Source of the DNA: Actinomycetes bacterium
GTDB lineage: Bacteria > Actinomycetota > Acidimicrobiia > Acidimicrobiales > RAAP-2
Direction of reading: 5' to 3'
Assembly: GCA_021806045.1 (NCBI GenBank)
Contig: JAJZDI010000003.1
Location: 62,001 to 126,000, forward strand
Length of the DNA stretch: 64,000 bases
A model generated the notes under the pieces. The model was given only the letters and a program-made list of their open reading frames with translations, ran no database searches and was not told the origin of the DNA. The position numbers were made by a program, and so were the translations under genes. This document shows positions 30,051-38,566 of this stretch, piece by piece (the first letter of the stretch is position 1; each line of letters opens with the position of its first letter).

Positions 30051-31064
30051 GTGGGACTGATCCTCCCGACCCTCCCACAGGAGACAACTCCCTCGTGGGC
30101 AGCGGTTTCCTCCGCAAGTACTACCGGTGGTGCGAACCCAGTGGGAACCCGGGACGGCAGGCCCGTGGCCGACCTCGCTCAGACATGCCGGAGGGCCGAG
30201 GAGCTGGGCGCCGGAGCCCTGTGGGCGTGCGACCACCTCTTCTGGCACGAACCGGTCATCGAGTGCCTCACGGCGCTCACCGTCGCCGCCACGGCCACAC
30301 GCGACGTGACCCTCGGCTCGTGTGTGCTCCAGCTCCCCCTCCGGGCCCCGGGCGCCGTCGCCAAGCAGGCCGCCTCCATCCAGCTGCTGAGCGAGGGGCG
30401 TCTCGTCCTCGGCGTCGGGGTGGGCAGCCACGAGGGCGAGTACGACCAGGCAGCGGCCGACTTCCATGCACGAGGGCACCGGCTCGACGACGGCATCGGC
30501 GAGCTCCGGCGCTCATGGGCGACGGGCCTCGCCCCAGACGGTGACGCCACCCGTTATCGGCAGCTCCCGGTGCCCCCCGAGATCCCCGTGTGGGTCGGCG
30601 GCTCGTCCGAGGCCGCTCTGCGGCGGGCCGCCCATCTGGCCGACGGCTGGATACCCCTCTTCGTGGGCGTGGACGACTACGAGGTGGCCATCGAACGCCT
30701 GGCGAAGGAGGCCGACCTGGCCGGCAGGGCGTCGGACGCCGTCGTGCCCTCCATCGTCCTGTTCGTCTCCGTCGGCGACGACCGGGACCGGGCCGTCCAG
30801 AAGGGCACCGGCTGGATGTCCTCGCTCTACCGCATCCCCCCCAAGGCATTCGCCCGGCACCTGGTCGCCGGCGACGCGCGGCACATCGCCCGGGAGATCC
30901 GTCGCTACGAGGACGCCGGCGCCCGCCACGTCGCCATCTACGTCACCGACGACGAGCCGCTCGACCAGTTCGGGGCCATCATGGCCGAGCTGGGAACGCC
31001 TGCACCTTCCCCCGTCCCCTCCACGCAACCCGTCCCCGCCACATCGGCAGAGGAGCCCGCATGA
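30051..31064 (+). CDS. LLM-class, probably F420-dependent, oxidoreductase
   Basis: 337 residues, luciferase-like TIM barrel. Features: VGLILPTLPQETT at the N-terminus, LWACDHLFWHEP, ATRDVTLGSCVLQLPLRAP, GRLVLGVGVGSHEGEY, EIPVWVGGSSEAALRRAA. The pattern fits the actinobacterial F420 group rather than the FMN group, but cofactor cannot be proven by eye. A strong ribosome site (GGAGGGG) supports the GTG. First of four tightly spaced genes, overlapping the next by 4 bases. Confidence 0.85.
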   Translation: MGLILPTLPQETTPSWAAVSSASTTGGANPVGTRDGRPVADLAQTCRRAEELGAGALWACDHLFWHEPVIECLTALTVAATATRDVTLGSCVLQLPLRAPGAVAKQAASIQLLSEGRLVLGVGVGSHEGEYDQAAADFHARGHRLDDGIGELRRSWATGLAPDGDATRYRQLPVPPEIPVWVGGSSEAALRRAAHLADGWIPLFVGVDDYEVAIERLAKEADLAGRASDAVVPSIVLFVSVGDDRDRAVQKGTGWMSSLYRIPPKAFARHLVAGDARHIAREIRRYEDAGARHVAIYVTDDEPLDQFGAIMAELGTPAPSPVPSTQPVPATSAEEPA

Positions 31065-32227
31065 CCATCCGCCCATCCGTGATCGGCACCGCCATCACCC
31101 CCATGAGCCGGCGCGACCGGACGGCCGAGGACATGGCCCACCAGGTCGTGGCCGAGGCCCTCGCCGATGCCGGCGTCGACCCCGCCGACGTGGGTCTCGT
31201 CATCTTCGCCAACGCCACTGCCGGCCGGCTGGTCGATCAGGGCTGCATCCGGGGGCAGTCCTTCCTCCGACAGTCGGGCCTGCGCCATGCGGCCATCATG
31301 AACGTCGACAACTCCTGCGGCGGCGGCGCCTCGGCCATGCACCTGGCCACGCTGGCCACCCGGGCCGGTGAGCGCAACGTGCTGGCCGTCGGGGTCGAGA
31401 AGATGTGGACGGGCAGCCGGACCGAGACGCTGGCCGGGATCGAGGACGGGGTGCCGCTGGTCGAGCGCATCAAGATGCACGAGACGCTCGAGAACCCCTC
31501 GGGGTCGGTGCTGATGGCGCTCAACGCCGGCTGGGCCCGCCTCCAGATGGAGGAGCGGGGCGCCACCACCGAGCAGTTCGCCGCCGCCGCCGTGAAGGCC
31601 CGCCGTCATGCGGCGCTCAACCCCGACGCCCAGTTCCGCGAGGAAGTGACCCTCGAGCAGGTCCTGGCGTCGCCGGAGATCGTGGCACCGCTGACTCGGC
31701 TCATGTGCTCCTCCTTCACCGACGGCGCGGCCGCTGCCGTGCTGTCACCCGAGGACCGGGTGGGTGCCCCCCGCATCCGCAGCACGACCGTACGTTCGGG
31801 CAACGGCGACATCGACTACCACGAGCGCCTGGCAGAGGCGGCCGTTGCCGCCTGGGAGGCCGCCGGGGTCAGCCCCGACGAGGTCGACGTGGTCGAGCTG
31901 CACGACGCCACCAGCCCCGAGGAGCTCTTCGCCCTCGAGTCGCTCGGCTTCTACAAGCCAGGCGACGCGGGACCGGCCACCCTGGCCGGCGAGACGGCCG
32001 TGGGGGGCCGAGGGCCGACGGTGAACACGAGCGGCGGGCTCGTCGGGCGTGGCCACCCGCTCGGCGCCACCGGCATCGCCCAGATCGTCGAGCTCACCCG
32101 CCAGCTGCGGGGTCAGGCGGGGACCCGGCAGGTCCCGGGAGCGACCCTTGCCATGGCGGCCAACACGGGCGGCATCATCGGCAAGGATGCGGCGTTCATC
32201 GGCATCCACGTGGTCGAGGCGGGCTGA
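31061..32227 (+). CDS. Thiolase-superfamily protein, SCP2-thiolase (lipid-transfer) type
   Basis: 388 residues. Nucleophile Cys in MNVDNSCGGGASAMHLA near residue 86; ELHDATSPEELFALE; GGLVGRGHPLGATGIAQI with the active His. The C-terminal block reads AANTGGIIGKDAAF and lacks the second Cys of degradative thiolases, as in the SCP2-thiolase group. These proteins work on bulky acyl-CoAs such as sterol side chains. Translationally coupled (ATGA) to the LLM gene and 3 bases from the FabH-like gene. Confidence 0.88.
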   Translation: MTIRPSVIGTAITPMSRRDRTAEDMAHQVVAEALADAGVDPADVGLVIFANATAGRLVDQGCIRGQSFLRQSGLRHAAIMNVDNSCGGGASAMHLATLATRAGERNVLAVGVEKMWTGSRTETLAGIEDGVPLVERIKMHETLENPSGSVLMALNAGWARLQMEERGATTEQFAAAAVKARRHAALNPDAQFREEVTLEQVLASPEIVAPLTRLMCSSFTDGAAAAVLSPEDRVGAPRIRSTTVRSGNGDIDYHERLAEAAVAAWEAAGVSPDEVDVVELHDATSPEELFALESLGFYKPGDAGPATLAGETAVGGRGPTVNTSGGLVGRGHPLGATGIAQIVELTRQLRGQAGTRQVPGATLAMAANTGGIIGKDAAFIGIHVVEAG

Positions 32228-32230
32228 GGC

Positions 32231-33175
32231 ATGCCGGTACCGAAGGGAGTGCGAGGGGGCGTCGTCACCGGGTGGGGGATCGCCGTGCCCGACAAGGTCG
32301 TCACCAACGACGACCTGTCGCTGCGGATGGACACCTCCGACGCCTGGATCGTCGAACGGACCGGGATCCGGGAGCGCCGGATCGGGGGCACCACGTCCGA
32401 GCTGGCCATCGAAGCGGGCCGGCGGGCCCTCGAGCGTGCCGGGCGTCGTCCCGACGAGATCGACGCCGTGATCCTGGCCACCACCACCCCCGATGGCATC
32501 GTGCCGGGGACCTCCGCGACCGTCCAGCACGGCATCGGCGTGCCCGGCGGGGCCTTCGACGTGAACGCCGCATGCTCGGGCTTCGTCTACGCCCTGTCCG
32601 TGGCCCACGGCCTGCTCGCCATCGGGGCGGAGCGGCTGCTGGTGATCGGTGCGGAGACCTTGAGCCGGATCACCGACTGGGACGACCGCTCCGTCGCCAT
32701 CCTCGTCGGTGACGGCGCCGGTGCGGTGGTGCTCGAGGCCACCGACGGCCCCGGACAGCTCCTGTCGTGGAACCTGGGAGCCGACGGCTCGCTCAAGCAC
32801 CTTCTCAAGTGCGACCACGGCGGCTACCTCTACATGGACGGCAAAGAGGTGTTCCGCAAGGCCGTCCGGGTCGTGGTGGAGTCGGCCGAGCAGGCCATCG
32901 CCGAGGCGGGGCTCACGCCCGCCGACATCGACGTCATGATCCCCCACCAGGCCAACCTGCGGATCATCTCGGCCGCCTGCCAGCGCCTCGGGATCCCCGA
33001 GGAGAAGGCCGTCGTGGTCATCGACCGCTACGGCAACACGTCGTCAGCGTCGATCCCCCTGGCCCTCGACGACGCGCTCACGACGGGACGCCTCGAGCCG
33101 GGCATGAACGTGCTCCTGACCGGTTTCGGCGGGGGCATGACCTGGGCGAGCGCGGTGCTCCGCTGGGGAGGCTGA
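32231..33175 (+). CDS. FabH-like 3-oxoacyl-ACP synthase III
   Basis: 314 residues. The Cys-His-Asn triad is complete: Cys115 (VNAACSGFVYAL), His239 (MIPHQANLRI) and Asn269 (RYGNTSSASIPLAL). DTSDAWIVERTGIRERRI is the conserved N-terminal block. Starts fatty-acid chains from acyl-CoA plus malonyl-ACP. Its place next to a thiolase-type protein and not in a fab operon suggests a specialised role. It is followed after 4 bases by the nucleotidyltransferase. Confidence 0.92.
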   Translation: MPVPKGVRGGVVTGWGIAVPDKVVTNDDLSLRMDTSDAWIVERTGIRERRIGGTTSELAIEAGRRALERAGRRPDEIDAVILATTTPDGIVPGTSATVQHGIGVPGGAFDVNAACSGFVYALSVAHGLLAIGAERLLVIGAETLSRITDWDDRSVAILVGDGAGAVVLEATDGPGQLLSWNLGADGSLKHLLKCDHGGYLYMDGKEVFRKAVRVVVESAEQAIAEAGLTPADIDVMIPHQANLRIISAACQRLGIPEEKAVVVIDRYGNTSSASIPLALDDALTTGRLEPGMNVLLTGFGGGMTWASAVLRWGG

Positions 33176-33179
33176 GGCG

Positions 33180-34076
33180 GTGGACCGACCGTCGCTGGTC
33201 ATCCTGGCCGCCGGCATGGCGCGCCGCTACGGCGGCTGCAAGCCACTGGCACCGATCGGACCCGGCGGCGAGGCCGTCATCGACCTCCTCGCCGGTGACG
33301 CCGTCCGTGCCGGCTTCGGCCAATTGGTGCTGGTCCTCGGACCGCAGACGGGCCCGGCCATCCGCTACCACGTCGAGCAGTGCTGGCCGGCGGCCGTGCC
33401 GGTGGCGTTCGCCGAGCAGCGGGTGCCTCTCGGCACCACCCACGCGCTCCTGGCCGCCCGGGGAGACCTGCCCGACGGCCCCTTCGCCGTGGCCAACGCG
33501 GACGACGTCTACGGCGAGGCGGCCATGGGGGCCCTGGCCGCGTTCCTTGGCGCCGACGACGGCCACGCCCTGGTCGGCTACGAACTGGCGCACACCATCG
33601 TCACCGACGACCCGGTCACCCGGGGCGTGTGCCAGGTCGACGCCGGCGGCAACCTGGTCGCCATCACCGAACGGCGTCAGGTCAGCCGCGTGGCCGGTGC
33701 CAGCTTCGTGTCGGGTGACGGGACCGGGCCCGAGCGCCTCGGCGGTGGCGAGATCGTCTCGGTCAACCTGTGGGGGTTCGCACCGTCCATCTGGCCGGTG
33801 CTCACCGCCGCGATGGAGGGCTCCGGACTTGACGAGGCGGCCATCGAGGCCGAGGTGGCCGCAGGGGCGGCCCCACCCAAGGCCGAAGTGCTCCTGCCCG
33901 AGGTGGTCGGTGACCTCATCCGGTCGGCGGACGCACCTCGGGTGCGGGTGATCCCGACGGATGCCGCATGCGTGGGCGTCACCCATCCGCAGGACCTGCC
34001 GACGGTCCGCGAGATCCTCTCGTACCAGGTGGCATCGGGGCTCCGCCCCCCCACCCCGTGGGCCGGCATCGCCTGA
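33180..34076 (+). CDS. Nucleotidyltransferase-fold protein
   Basis: 298 residues, GTG start. N-terminal signature SLVILAAGMARRYGGCKPLAPIG matches the NTP-transferase G-x-G-x-R-x(n)-K-P loop, followed by EQRVPLGTTHALLAAR and PFAVANADDVYGE (metal-binding Asp pair). EIVSVNLWGFAPSIWPVL resembles sugar-nucleotide pyrophosphorylases. Probable activator of a sugar phosphate or similar group; the substrate cannot be told. Last gene of the four-gene set. Confidence 0.82.
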   Translation: MDRPSLVILAAGMARRYGGCKPLAPIGPGGEAVIDLLAGDAVRAGFGQLVLVLGPQTGPAIRYHVEQCWPAAVPVAFAEQRVPLGTTHALLAARGDLPDGPFAVANADDVYGEAAMGALAAFLGADDGHALVGYELAHTIVTDDPVTRGVCQVDAGGNLVAITERRQVSRVAGASFVSGDGTGPERLGGGEIVSVNLWGFAPSIWPVLTAAMEGSGLDEAAIEAEVAAGAAPPKAEVLLPEVVGDLIRSADAPRVRVIPTDAACVGVTHPQDLPTVREILSYQVASGLRPPTPWAGIA

Positions 34077-34843
34077 GGGGCAAGCGAGCCCAGGGCCGGC
34101 GTCGCTCGAGGGCGTTCCGGACGCGACGCGGCCCCGAGTAACCGGTCGGCCGAAGCCTCCCGAGCTCCTCGGGGCCACGTTCGTGGTGGCACCGCTGGCC
34201 TGCGCTGAGCCGTGTCGGACGACCCTGCAGCGGGCACCGGATCCGGGTGCTGCGGGGAGCGCCCGAGTCCGTCACCGGACCACCTGCCGGGAACCCACCC
34301 ACCTTCGCTGCGTCCGGCTCGCCAGTCGGGCCCGGAGGCCCTCCCTCGTTGCCGTCCGATGAGGCCGATGGGCTCGAATGGGCCTTGCGACCCCCCGAAC
34401 CCCCGACCTCCACCTCCGGTGGGGTGTCGGATTCCCGAACTGGTGACACCTTGCGCCCGATGCCGACGGGGGTCAAGGGGCCGGAACGAAATCCCGATGT
34501 TGTCCCCAGGAATTTCGCGAAGTCCCCAGCGGGCCACGGTGTTTTCCACCGCACCTTCCCCAAGATGTCGCCAGGCGGAGCGGTACTTCTCCAGCTGGAC
34601 CGGCGTTGACATCCCCACCGCCACCTGCCGGTCAGCCCTCTTCGGAAGTTCTTAGTCCGATCTCAGCGGGGTCTCATGCTCGCTCGTGAACATGACCGTG
34701 CCAGCACAGCACACCCACTCCCGGCCCGAGCAGGGACCGGGGCGAACCGACCGGGCACCACCCTCCCGGACCGGCACCGCCCCGGTCCTTCCGGACCACC
34801 GGTGGCCGGGCGTGCTCCAACCCCCACCCACAGGAGGCACGAC
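34077..34843. other. 767-base gap without a convincing gene
   Basis: ORFs here lack family features and codon bias. The last part before 34844 holds CTTAGTCCGATCTC and a clear ribosome site (CAGGAGG), so the DUF5666 gene may have a long leader. No riboswitch, tRNA or repeat was recognised. Confidence 0.6.
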
Positions 34844-36085
34844 ATGTACCCGAATGATCCCCACGAGGATCCGGTCCAGCCCGACGATCACGTCGGACCT
34901 GCCGGGTCCGGCACCTGGCAGGCCCAGTCCGTCACCGGCACCTGGCAGGCCCAGTCCGGACCGGCTCCCAGCGACATCCCGGCGACGAACCATCGCAGCC
35001 CCCGAAGGTTGATCGCCACCTCGGCGCTGGCCGCCGGGCTCGCCCTCGGCGGATTCGGCGTGGCTGCTGCCGCCTCGGGTGGCAACGGCTCGAGCGGCAG
35101 CACGCCGGCCGCCACTACGAACAGCTCGTCGAGCTCGTCCGGCACGGTGACCCCGCCGGCCGGTGCGCCCATGGGGCCCCGTGGCGCCATGCGCGGCGGG
35201 CCCGGCGGCGTCATCACCGCCATCTCGGGCAACACCGTGACCTTCACCGGCATCGACGGTCAGTCCCACTCGGTCACGACCGACTCCTCGACCGTCTACC
35301 GCAAGGACGGCACCAAGGTGTCGTCCTCCGCCCTCGCCGTCGGTGAGCACATCGTCTTCCGCCCCGTCCGGCCCTCGACGTCCTCGTCGTCCTCGTCCAC
35401 CCCGTCGACGACCACGCCGGTCGCCGCCGAGATCGACATCGTCTCACCCTCCATCGACGGGACGGTCCACTCGATCAGCGGTTCGACCATGGTGATCGTG
35501 GACCAGCAGGGGTTCTGGCGGACGGTCGACGTGTCGGCCGGCGCCACCGTCACCCGCGGCGGCCAGGCGTCCACGCTCTCCGCCGTCAAGGTCGGTGACC
35601 ACGTGCGGGCCACGGGAACCATCGCCGCCGACAACACGACCCTCGACGCAACCACCATCCGGGTGGAGCTGCCGCGGGTGGGGGGCAAGGTGACCTCGGT
35701 GTCCGGGTCCACCATCACGGTCTCCGGGCCGGGCAGCACCACGTGGACCATCGACACCTCGGCGTCCACCACGTTCGTCACCGCCAACGGTCCGGGATCG
35801 ACGGCGTCCTCCTCCCTGTCCGCGGTGACGACCGGTTCGTTCGTCGACGCCGTCGGGACCCTCCAGGGAACCACCCTCACGGCCACCACCGTGACGATCC
35901 ACACGGGCACCGGCACCGCCGGACCCAGCGGATCCGGTGGGTTCGCCGGGCGGGGCCGGCCCGGCTTCGGGAGCGGCGGCCCCGGCGGCCCCGGCGGCCC
36001 CGGCGGCTTCGGCCCCGGTCCGATGGGCGGCGCCGGCACCAGCACCGGAGGCACGGCAGGCTCGGGTTCGACCACGGGAGCCTGA
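34844..36085 (+). CDS. Membrane-anchored DUF5666 repeat protein
   Basis: 413 residues. Acidic cytoplasmic N-terminus with a duplicated GTWQAQS, one membrane helix or signal anchor (LIATSALAAGLALGGFGVAA, about 62-81), Ser-rich linker, then three DUF5666-like beta repeats (about 120-190, 205-270, 280-350; GVITAISGNTVTFTGIDGQS, SIDGTVHSISGSTMVIVDQQ, GGKVTSVSGSTITVSGPG), and a Gly/Pro-rich tail with GGPGGPGGPGG. The ATG follows CAGGAGG. Extracytoplasmic; function of the domain is unknown. It is followed by two terminator hairpins. Confidence 0.82.
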   Translation: MYPNDPHEDPVQPDDHVGPAGSGTWQAQSVTGTWQAQSGPAPSDIPATNHRSPRRLIATSALAAGLALGGFGVAAAASGGNGSSGSTPAATTNSSSSSSGTVTPPAGAPMGPRGAMRGGPGGVITAISGNTVTFTGIDGQSHSVTTDSSTVYRKDGTKVSSSALAVGEHIVFRPVRPSTSSSSSSTPSTTTPVAAEIDIVSPSIDGTVHSISGSTMVIVDQQGFWRTVDVSAGATVTRGGQASTLSAVKVGDHVRATGTIAADNTTLDATTIRVELPRVGGKVTSVSGSTITVSGPGSTTWTIDTSASTTFVTANGPGSTASSSLSAVTTGSFVDAVGTLQGTTLTATTVTIHTGTGTAGPSGSGGFAGRGRPGFGSGGPGGPGGPGGFGPGPMGGAGTSTGGTAGSGSTTGA

Positions 36086-36090
36086 CCCCT

Positions 36091-36105
36091 ACCCCCGACG
36101 GGGGT
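36091..36105 (+). terminator. Short hairpin after the DUF5666 gene
   Basis: ACCCCC-GAC-GGGGGT, starting 5 bases after the stop codon. Confidence 0.5.
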
Positions 36106-36158
36106 GGGTCCACCACCGTTCCGGCCCAGCCGTCCGGTGACACCCTCACACCCGTACA

Positions 36159-36195
36159 GGCGACGGCCCCCCGCTCCCGGCGGGGGGCCGTCGCC
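36159..36195. terminator. Strong bidirectional terminator
   Basis: Perfect 16-bp arms (36159-36174 and 36180-36195) with a TCCCG loop, between convergent genes ending at 36085 and 36234. It probably serves both. Confidence 0.8.
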
Positions 36196-36233
36196 GTCCC
36201 GGCAGCCCGCCTCGAGCGCCCAACCGCAGGTGG

Positions 36234-37202
36234 TCAGCCGGTGATCGGTACGCCGTCGCCGTCGACGCCGCACAGACGGCGCCATCCGGGTGGCACCCGC
36301 CCCGGTGCGACCACGCCGGCGGCCAGCATGGCGGCAAGAACGGGACGGGTGGCCTCGTGGCGGAGGGCGACCCTCGACGGGCTGGCGGCGACCGCCCGCC
36401 ACGTCTGCCACCCCGGCAACCCGACGGTCCGGTACACACCGGGGTGGATCAGCCCGTCGAACATCGTCCGGATCACCAGGGGCAGCACCCTCGAGACCAG
36501 CACGCGGTCGACGGCGGGCGCACGCTCCCACAGCTCGGGCAGGACGGTGCGGGCGAAGGCGAGATGGCGGGCCTCCTCCATGCGGTGGTAGCGGCTCACA
36601 TCGCGAATGAACCCGTCCGTCTCCGGGTGCTCCGCCATCTTCTTCTGGAGGAGGTCGGGGATCTCCTCACCGGCCAGCACGAGAATGCACAGCGGCGTGG
36701 GGCGGTGGATCAGAGTCCGGCTGACGGTCCGGAAGACCAGGTTCGCCATGGGCCGGGCGAACGGGTTGACCGCCGTCGGCTGCAGCTGACCGAGCAGCCG
36801 GACGAACAGCCGGGAATGGCGGGTCTCCTCCCCGATCTCGTGAAGCATGTAGACGATCCGCTCGTCGTCCATACGGGCCGCATAGGCGATCATCTCGCTG
36901 AAGCCAGACATGAGGAGCGTCTCGAACCGGATCCCGGCGTCGACGACGGCGGCCAGCTCCTCCCGCCCCAGCGTCGACCACTGGTCGTCGGACAGGTCGA
37001 GGCCGAGATCGACCACGGACATGAGCTCGCGGGGGATGACTGGACCGCTGCCGACCTCGCCCGGAACGTCGATGTCTGGCTCGACGACCCGCCGGAGGGA
37101 CGCGGCGTTCAACTTCGCGATCCGTGCCGTGTTCTGGGTGCTGTGCCCGTCGCCGCGTGCAGCGCGCTCGCCGGTCGGCGACGTGGGTGCCGTGATCGTC
37201 AT
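36234..37202 (-). CDS. AurF-like diiron oxygenase
   Basis: 322 residues. The diiron ligand set of AurF is complete: Glu94 (GIRFETLLM), Glu126 and His129 (GEETRHSRL), Glu180 (LAGEEIPD), His206, Glu210 and His213 (RYHRMEEARHLAFAR). The last three have the same 4 and 3 residue spacing as in AurF. The founding enzyme oxidises an aryl amine to a nitro group; many homologues have other or unknown substrates. It overlaps the TetR gene by 4 bases and is cotranscribed with it. Confidence 0.87.
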   Translation of the reverse strand: MTITAPTSPTGERAARGDGHSTQNTARIAKLNAASLRRVVEPDIDVPGEVGSGPVIPRELMSVVDLGLDLSDDQWSTLGREELAAVVDAGIRFETLLMSGFSEMIAYAARMDDERIVYMLHEIGEETRHSRLFVRLLGQLQPTAVNPFARPMANLVFRTVSRTLIHRPTPLCILVLAGEEIPDLLQKKMAEHPETDGFIRDVSRYHRMEEARHLAFARTVLPELWERAPAVDRVLVSRVLPLVIRTMFDGLIHPGVYRTVGLPGWQTWRAVAASPSRVALRHEATRPVLAAMLAAGVVAPGRVPPGWRRLCGVDGDGVPITG

Positions 37203-38362
37203 GGCTTCCTCCTCGTGGTGGTGGCGGCGGCGGTGGTGGTCGCGCTCCGGTGGGGAACGCTGGTGGGATCGGCAGCTGCGGGCGCGCCCGTCCGACCCGC
37301 ATGGCTCTCGGTGCGGTGCCGCGCCTGGCGACCCCCAGCCGCCGTCCGGCGCCCCCCGGCGCTCCGGTCACGGGGGCCACCGTTCTCTCGGCTCCCCGAA
37401 GGGCCGGCATCGGCACCGACCGCATCCCGGTCGTGCGTGGGCGCATCCTCGGGGTCGATGCCGTCCAGGTTGGTCTTGTGCACGTTGCCCGCGCCGCGGC
37501 TCGTGCCGCGGCCCCGCCGGGGTGCGGCCGGCCTGGTCGACCTGGACGTCCTGGCTGACCCGAGCAGGTCGAAGCGGTCGGCCGGATCGGCGTCGTCGAT
37601 GGCCGGTCCTGCCGGACCGAAGTCGATGCGCGGTGGGACGGCGATCACATCGGGCGGCAGCCAGGTCGACGTCGGCCCCAACGTGTCGATGTCCGGGAGT
37701 CCGTCGCACACCAGACGGGTGAGGTACTCGCACACGCGGGCTCGGGGCAACGACCGGCGACGCAGCCACCAGTCCCCGGCGACGTGGACCATCCCCACCA
37801 TGCCGTAGGCCCAGACCTCGGCCGGACCGGAGTCGGAGCCGCCGGCCCGGAGGCCCTCGCCGAGGACGACGGCGATGCGCCGGCTGATCTGGCCGACGAA
37901 GTCGTCGATGGTGGCCGCCGACCCGGTCTCGGGGACCGCTCGCTGGACCAGGAACCGGTACACCTCCGGCTCGCTCTCGACGAACCGCAGGTACGCGTCG
38001 ATGGCCGAGGTAACCAGCTCCCGGGGTGCGACATCGGCTCGGAGCACGTCGTCGAGGGCGGCGTCGAGGAGTGAGAGCGAGAAGGCCGAGATGGCGTCGA
38101 CGAGGCCGGCCCGGTCGCCGAAGTGCCGGTACAGGATGGGCTTGGTGACGCCGGCGGCGGCGGCCATCTGGTCCATCGACGCACCAGGGCCCTCACGGCG
38201 GATCACCTCGATCGCCGCACCGAGGAGCTCGAGGCGGCGGGCGTCCCGGCGAGCCGTGCGGTCCACTGGCAGCGCCCCGGGCCGCAACCGCTTCGTCGTG
38301 CGGGCCGCCCTGCCTGCTGCCTCACGGGCTGATCCACGGATCTCGCGTGGCACTCTCGTCAT
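37199..38362 (-). CDS. TetR-family regulator with long disordered tail
   Basis: 387 residues from the ATG at 38362. DNA-binding domain near residues 40-95: RRLELLGAAIEVIRREGPGA, SMDQMAAAAGVTKPILYRHF, GDRAGLVDAI. Ligand domain to about 235 (helices including SEPEVYRFLVQRAVPETG). Then about 130 residues of Arg/Pro/Ala/Thr-rich disordered sequence, unusual for TetR. The start is set by a double palindrome that covers the ATG; the upstream alternative would place the operator within the gene. It likely represses itself and the AurF-like gene. Confidence 0.85.
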   Translation of the reverse strand: MTRVPREIRGSAREAAGRAARTTKRLRPGALPVDRTARRDARRLELLGAAIEVIRREGPGASMDQMAAAAGVTKPILYRHFGDRAGLVDAISAFSLSLLDAALDDVLRADVAPRELVTSAIDAYLRFVESEPEVYRFLVQRAVPETGSAATIDDFVGQISRRIAVVLGEGLRAGGSDSGPAEVWAYGMVGMVHVAGDWWLRRRSLPRARVCEYLTRLVCDGLPDIDTLGPTSTWLPPDVIAVPPRIDFGPAGPAIDDADPADRFDLLGSARTSRSTRPAAPRRGRGTSRGAGNVHKTNLDGIDPEDAPTHDRDAVGADAGPSGSRENGGPRDRSAGGRRTAAGGRQARHRTESHAGRTGAPAAADPTSVPHRSATTTAAATTTRRKP

Positions 38363-38393
38363 GTTACTCACGGTAACGTTACGCGGGGTAACA
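38362..38393. promoter_or_regulatory. Double palindromic TetR operator
   Basis: TGTTAC-N5-GTAAC followed at once by GTTAC-N5-GTAACA. The 32-base site is symmetrical except for the two 5-base spacers, so two dimers could bind side by side. It begins at the first base of the tetR ATG. Confidence 0.8.
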
Positions 38394-38566
38394 GTCAATC
38401 CGGGACACGGCGGGCGGTGGCGGTCCTCCCAGGGCGACCCGGGAAGTGTGATGGTGCGGCGGGAGGGAGCGGGCCGCTGGCGCCCGGCTGCGGGGCCGGG
38501 CTGCGCTCACGAGCGGCCGACGACCACCGCGGCCCGGACCGCTCGATCAGCTGCCGACCGGGGAGC

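Noticed and set aside
33677-34624. Minus-strand ORF reaching into the 767-base gap
   Set aside because: Half of it overlaps the nucleotidyltransferase on the opposite strand, and the rest is Gly/Arg/Pro-rich without domain features.
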